Of a DNA stretch of 9,086 nucleotides, positions 7,411-9,086 are shown piece after piece; the first letter of the stretch is position 1, and each line of letters begins with the position of its first letter. Source of the DNA: Planctomycetota bacterium. GTDB taxonomy: Bacteria > Planctomycetota > Planctomycetia > Pirellulales > Thermoguttaceae. Under the pieces are notes generated by a model. That model was given only the letters and a program-made list of their open reading frames with translations, was not told the DNA's origin and did not search any database. The stretch is taken from the NCBI GenBank assembly GCA_021784975.1, contig JAJYGU010000340.1, positions 1 to 9,086 of the forward strand, read 5' to 3'. The position numbers and the translations under genes are program-made.

Positions 7411-7662
7411 ATGGCTTCCGCACGGTCCTCCGAACTCGCGAGTCGAGCAACCGCGATATACGAGCAGAAACTGCGAGGCCAGCTTGAATCTACGCACCGG
7501 GACGATTTTGTGGCGATCGAACCGGAATCCGGGGACTTCTTCTTGGGCAAGACGTTGAGCGAGGCCATTCAGGCCGCGCGCACGGCTCATCCGGCTTGCC
7601 TGCCGTTTGCCCTCCGCGTCGGGCACACCTCGACCGTCGAACTCGGAGCGCTGAGCCGATGA
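7411..7662 (+). CDS. Small DUF5678-like protein paired with a clan AA aspartic protease
   Basis: An 83-residue soluble protein. The N-terminal half is helical and charged (RATAIYEQKLRGQLESTH). The second half reads DFVAIEPESGDFFLGKTLSEA, then AARTAHP and FALRVGH. This is the pattern of small DUF5678-like proteins: a short beta-strand pair followed by an EA-containing helix and a closing strand. I recognise the type as one that often stands directly upstream of a clan AA aspartic protease gene, as here, with stop and start overlapping as ATGA at 7659-7662. The size and pairing resemble an antitoxin or a protease partner, but I know of no demonstrated function. The start at 7411 rests on the strong Shine-Dalgarno at 7398-7404. 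Confidence 0.75.
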   Translation: MASARSSELASRATAIYEQKLRGQLESTHRDDFVAIEPESGDFFLGKTLSEAIQAARTAHPACLPFALRVGHTSTVELGALSR

Positions 7663-7973
7663 ACGGCGAAGTCGATGACTCCGGCCGCGCCCTGATAGTG
7701 CTCGATTTACGCGTGTCGGTGGACGCGGCGGCAAATCCATAGCCCGCGTGGGTCGACACCGCCTTCACGGGCGAACTTGCCATTCCGCGAAGCGCGATTC
7801 ACAGAATGGGATTGCAGCAGTCGGCCGCAGTCATGGCGGGGCTGGCCGATGGCAGCCAGGTTGTGCTCGACACGGATGGTTGCATCATGCAGTGGTTTGG
7901 TCAAGAGCGGAAGGTCGAGGTTGTGGAAGCCGAGAACATGGGCATCCAAAATGAACGCACTGCGTATATGTGA
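7659..7973 (+). pseudogene. Clan AA (retropepsin-like) aspartic protease, disrupted by nonsense codon and altered 3' end
   Basis: The frame starts with ATG overlapping the upstream stop (ATGA) and reads MNGEVDDSGRALIVLDLRVS before a TAG at 7740-7742. The same frame then continues for 76 codons with clear family sequence: PAWVDTAFTGELAIPR, which holds the catalytic Asp in a DTAFTG motif, then GLADGSQVVLD, C-x3-QWFGQERKVEVV, and a stop at 7971. A working member would be one chain of about 115-125 residues with a PLLG(V/I)GLL-type motif near the end; here that motif is missing and the frame ends EAENMGIQNERTAYM. No ATG, GTG or TTG lies between the TAG and the catalytic Asp, so a restart cannot restore the active site. 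The likely state is a decayed gene, by a single-base nonsense change plus loss of the 3' end. Readthrough or a sequencing error at the TAG is the alternative. Confidence 0.75.
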
Positions 7974-8706
7974 CGAATTGGTACGGCGTGGAGAGGCTTT
8001 GTTCCGCGCTCCGAAGCAATCAATCGAGTTCACCGGGGTTCCCGATGCCGACGCCTTACTAAACGATCTCACGGCTCACCCCCACGCTTTTGTCCTGGCT
8101 TGCGTCATGGATCGCCAGATTAAGGCTGAAAAAGCGTGGATCATCCCATACCGGATTTCCGAGAAAGTGGGCGGTTTCTCAATGGACGCCCTCACCGCGC
8201 TGAGGGAATCAGATGTGGAGTTGCTGATGTCACAACCGGAACCACTGCACCGCTTCGTGAAGAAGATGAGCAACTACTTCCGTTCGGCCGTGCAACGAAT
8301 AGCTGAAGAGTATGGCGGTGATGCAGCGCGCATCTGGGCAGACAAGCCGGCAAGTGCCGAGGTCGTGTATCGGTTCCTTCGTTTTGACGGCGTTGGGCCG
8401 AAGATCGCCAGCATGGCGGCAAATATACTCGCGCGCGACTTCAAGATTGCTTTCGCCGAGCACTCTTGCATTGACATCTCCGCGGACACGCACGTCCGTC
8501 GAGTATTGGGACGCCTCGGCCTGTGCTCGACCGACGCCACGGTCGAACAGGTAATCTATAAGGCGAAAGCCCTCCATCCAACATTTCCGGGAATCCTGGA
8601 CTTCCCGAGTTGGGAGATCGGCAGAACCTGGTGCAAGGCACGTGCCCCTGAGTGTGACAAGTGCTATATGCGCCTGTTGTGCCCCACGGCAAGCTTGAAC
8701 AAGTGA
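7951..8706 (+). CDS. HhH-GPD family DNA glycosylase/AP lyase with 4Fe-4S cluster (endonuclease III-like)
   Basis: A 251-residue protein predicted to act in base-excision repair. The helix-hairpin-helix is FDGVGPKIASMAAN (residues 145-158), with K151 at the position of the endonuclease III catalytic Lys. SADTHVRRVLGRLG (177-190) supplies the catalytic Asp, D179. Near the C-terminus C228, C235, C238 and C244 form C-X6-C-X2-C-X5-C, exactly the endonuclease III iron-sulfur spacing. Both catalytic residues and all four Cys are present, so it should be active as a bifunctional enzyme, although its target base is unknown. The N-terminal part (FVLACVMDRQIKAEKAW) is not that of classical Nth; it resembles a divergent family sometimes annotated as HesB or iron-sulfur cluster loop proteins. 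The frame is open upstream to 7777, but homology begins at the ATG at 7951. That ATG has no clear Shine-Dalgarno and sits inside the last 23 bases of the broken protease frame. Confidence 0.88.
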   Translation: MNALRICDELVRRGEALFRAPKQSIEFTGVPDADALLNDLTAHPHAFVLACVMDRQIKAEKAWIIPYRISEKVGGFSMDALTALRESDVELLMSQPEPLHRFVKKMSNYFRSAVQRIAEEYGGDAARIWADKPASAEVVYRFLRFDGVGPKIASMAANILARDFKIAFAEHSCIDISADTHVRRVLGRLGLCSTDATVEQVIYKAKALHPTFPGILDFPSWEIGRTWCKARAPECDKCYMRLLCPTASLNK

Positions 8707-8719
8707 GTGGCGGCGTGTC

Positions 8720-8932
8720 GTGCCGAACATCTACGAAACTCGCGGCAAAGTTGAAGAGCAACGCTGTCTATTCGGCGATGGCAAGCGAGGCGAACCGGTC
8801 TTAGTCCGCACGTGCGCGATCGGCATCCCCTGCCGTTGGTACGAATGCTCCGGTTCTCGACACGGCGTTGCGGATTATTGCCGCGGAAACGAGGCGAACA
8901 GGGAGGCGGCTCGCACCGTCAATGCAGCCTAG
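8720..8932 (+). CDS. Small Cys-rich hypothetical protein
   Basis: A 70-residue frame with a GTG start, 13 bp after the glycosylase stop. An in-frame TGA at 8696-8698 rules out a longer form, and no other start is available. I do not recognise the family. It has five cysteines (C16, C32, C38, C43, C54) and H48. The C32-C54 stretch (TCAIGIPCRWYEC, then DYC) could bind zinc or an iron-sulfur cluster. There is no signal peptide or membrane segment. No good Shine-Dalgarno is visible, which lowers confidence, but placement right behind the glycosylase and an end flush against the convergent PIN gene (shared CTAG) suggest a real gene rather than a chance frame. Confidence 0.45.
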   Translation: MPNIYETRGKVEEQRCLFGDGKRGEPVLVRTCAIGIPCRWYECSGSRHGVADYCRGNEANREAARTVNAA

Positions 8933-9086
8933 GATCGCGTCCAATCTTCAACCTGCAATCCCGGCACCTGCTCGAAGTCGCGCAGGTTTCGGGAAAGGAG
9001 GGTGGCTTGGTTCGCCATCGCAATGGCCGCGATCTTGAGGTCCGTTGTCGCGATCCGCAGACTCGCTTGCCGAAGGTCTCGAATTG
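8929..9086 (-). CDS. VapC-like PIN-domain protein, C-terminal part (runs off right edge)
   Basis: An open minus-strand frame enters at the right edge and gives 51 residues before TAG at 8931-8929. It contains LRIATTDLKIAAIAMAN, then ATLLSRNLRDFEQVPGL and VEDW. This is the C-terminal third of a VapC-type PIN domain: the Asp of TTDLKIAA and the Asp of RNLRDF are two of the acidic Mg-binding residues of the ribonuclease site. Such proteins are usually type II toxins that cut tRNA or rRNA. The N-terminal acidic residues and any VapB-like antitoxin gene, expected upstream at higher coordinates, lie outside the window, so completeness cannot be judged. Confidence 0.85.
   Translation of the reverse strand, partial: IRDLRQASLRIATTDLKIAAIAMANQATLLSRNLRDFEQVPGLQVEDWTRS

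Noticed and set aside
7777..7950. Longer glycosylase starting at 7777
   Set aside because: The extra 58 residues are the out-of-frame reading of the aspartic protease remnant and look like random sequence; homology begins at the ATG at 7951.
1..9086. CRISPR array, tRNA, rRNA or insertion sequence
   Set aside because: No regularly spaced direct repeats, no cloverleaf or rRNA sequence, and no transposase gene or paired terminal repeats were seen.

Overview
This GC-rich window most likely comes from a planctomycete, probably of the Pirellulales. The best evidence is a DUF1559 pseudopilin-like protein with the H-X9-DG C-terminal signature, which planctomycetes carry in large numbers. A very long membrane-anchored protein with a Gln/Gly/Ser/Pro-rich linker fits the same group. 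The assignment rests on gene content only.

Layout: 1-7211 is read from the minus strand. In transcription order it holds pepT (tripeptide aminopeptidase, 7211-5970), a 292-bp spacer, a 1280-residue membrane-anchored protein (5677-1835), a 354-bp spacer, the DUF1559 protein (1480-377), and the start of an exported FmdE-family protein (366 to beyond the left edge). The last two are closely coupled: only 10 bp separate them, and the Shine-Dalgarno of the second overlaps the stop codon of the first. The 5678-5969 spacer holds a candidate promoter for the large gene and a strong interrupted inverted repeat that looks like a REP-type element. The 1481-1834 spacer holds a cluster of TATTAC half-sites.

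From 7411 the orientation flips and the content becomes accessory. A small antitoxin-sized protein overlaps, by ATGA, a clan AA aspartic protease gene. That protease gene is broken by an in-frame TAG just before its catalytic DTAFTG motif and ends in non-family sequence. A HhH-GPD DNA glycosylase with an endonuclease III-type 4Fe-4S motif begins inside the 3' end of the broken protease frame. A small Cys-rich ORF follows and converges on the C-terminal part of a VapC-like PIN-domain protein; their two TAG stops share one CTAG. A candidate promoter with a perfect TATAAT precedes this plus-strand group.

I do not see a clearly new molecular system. The parts most worth following are the plus-strand small-protein/protease pair and its decay, the glycosylase beside it, and the exported FmdE protein coupled to a pseudopilin-like gene.
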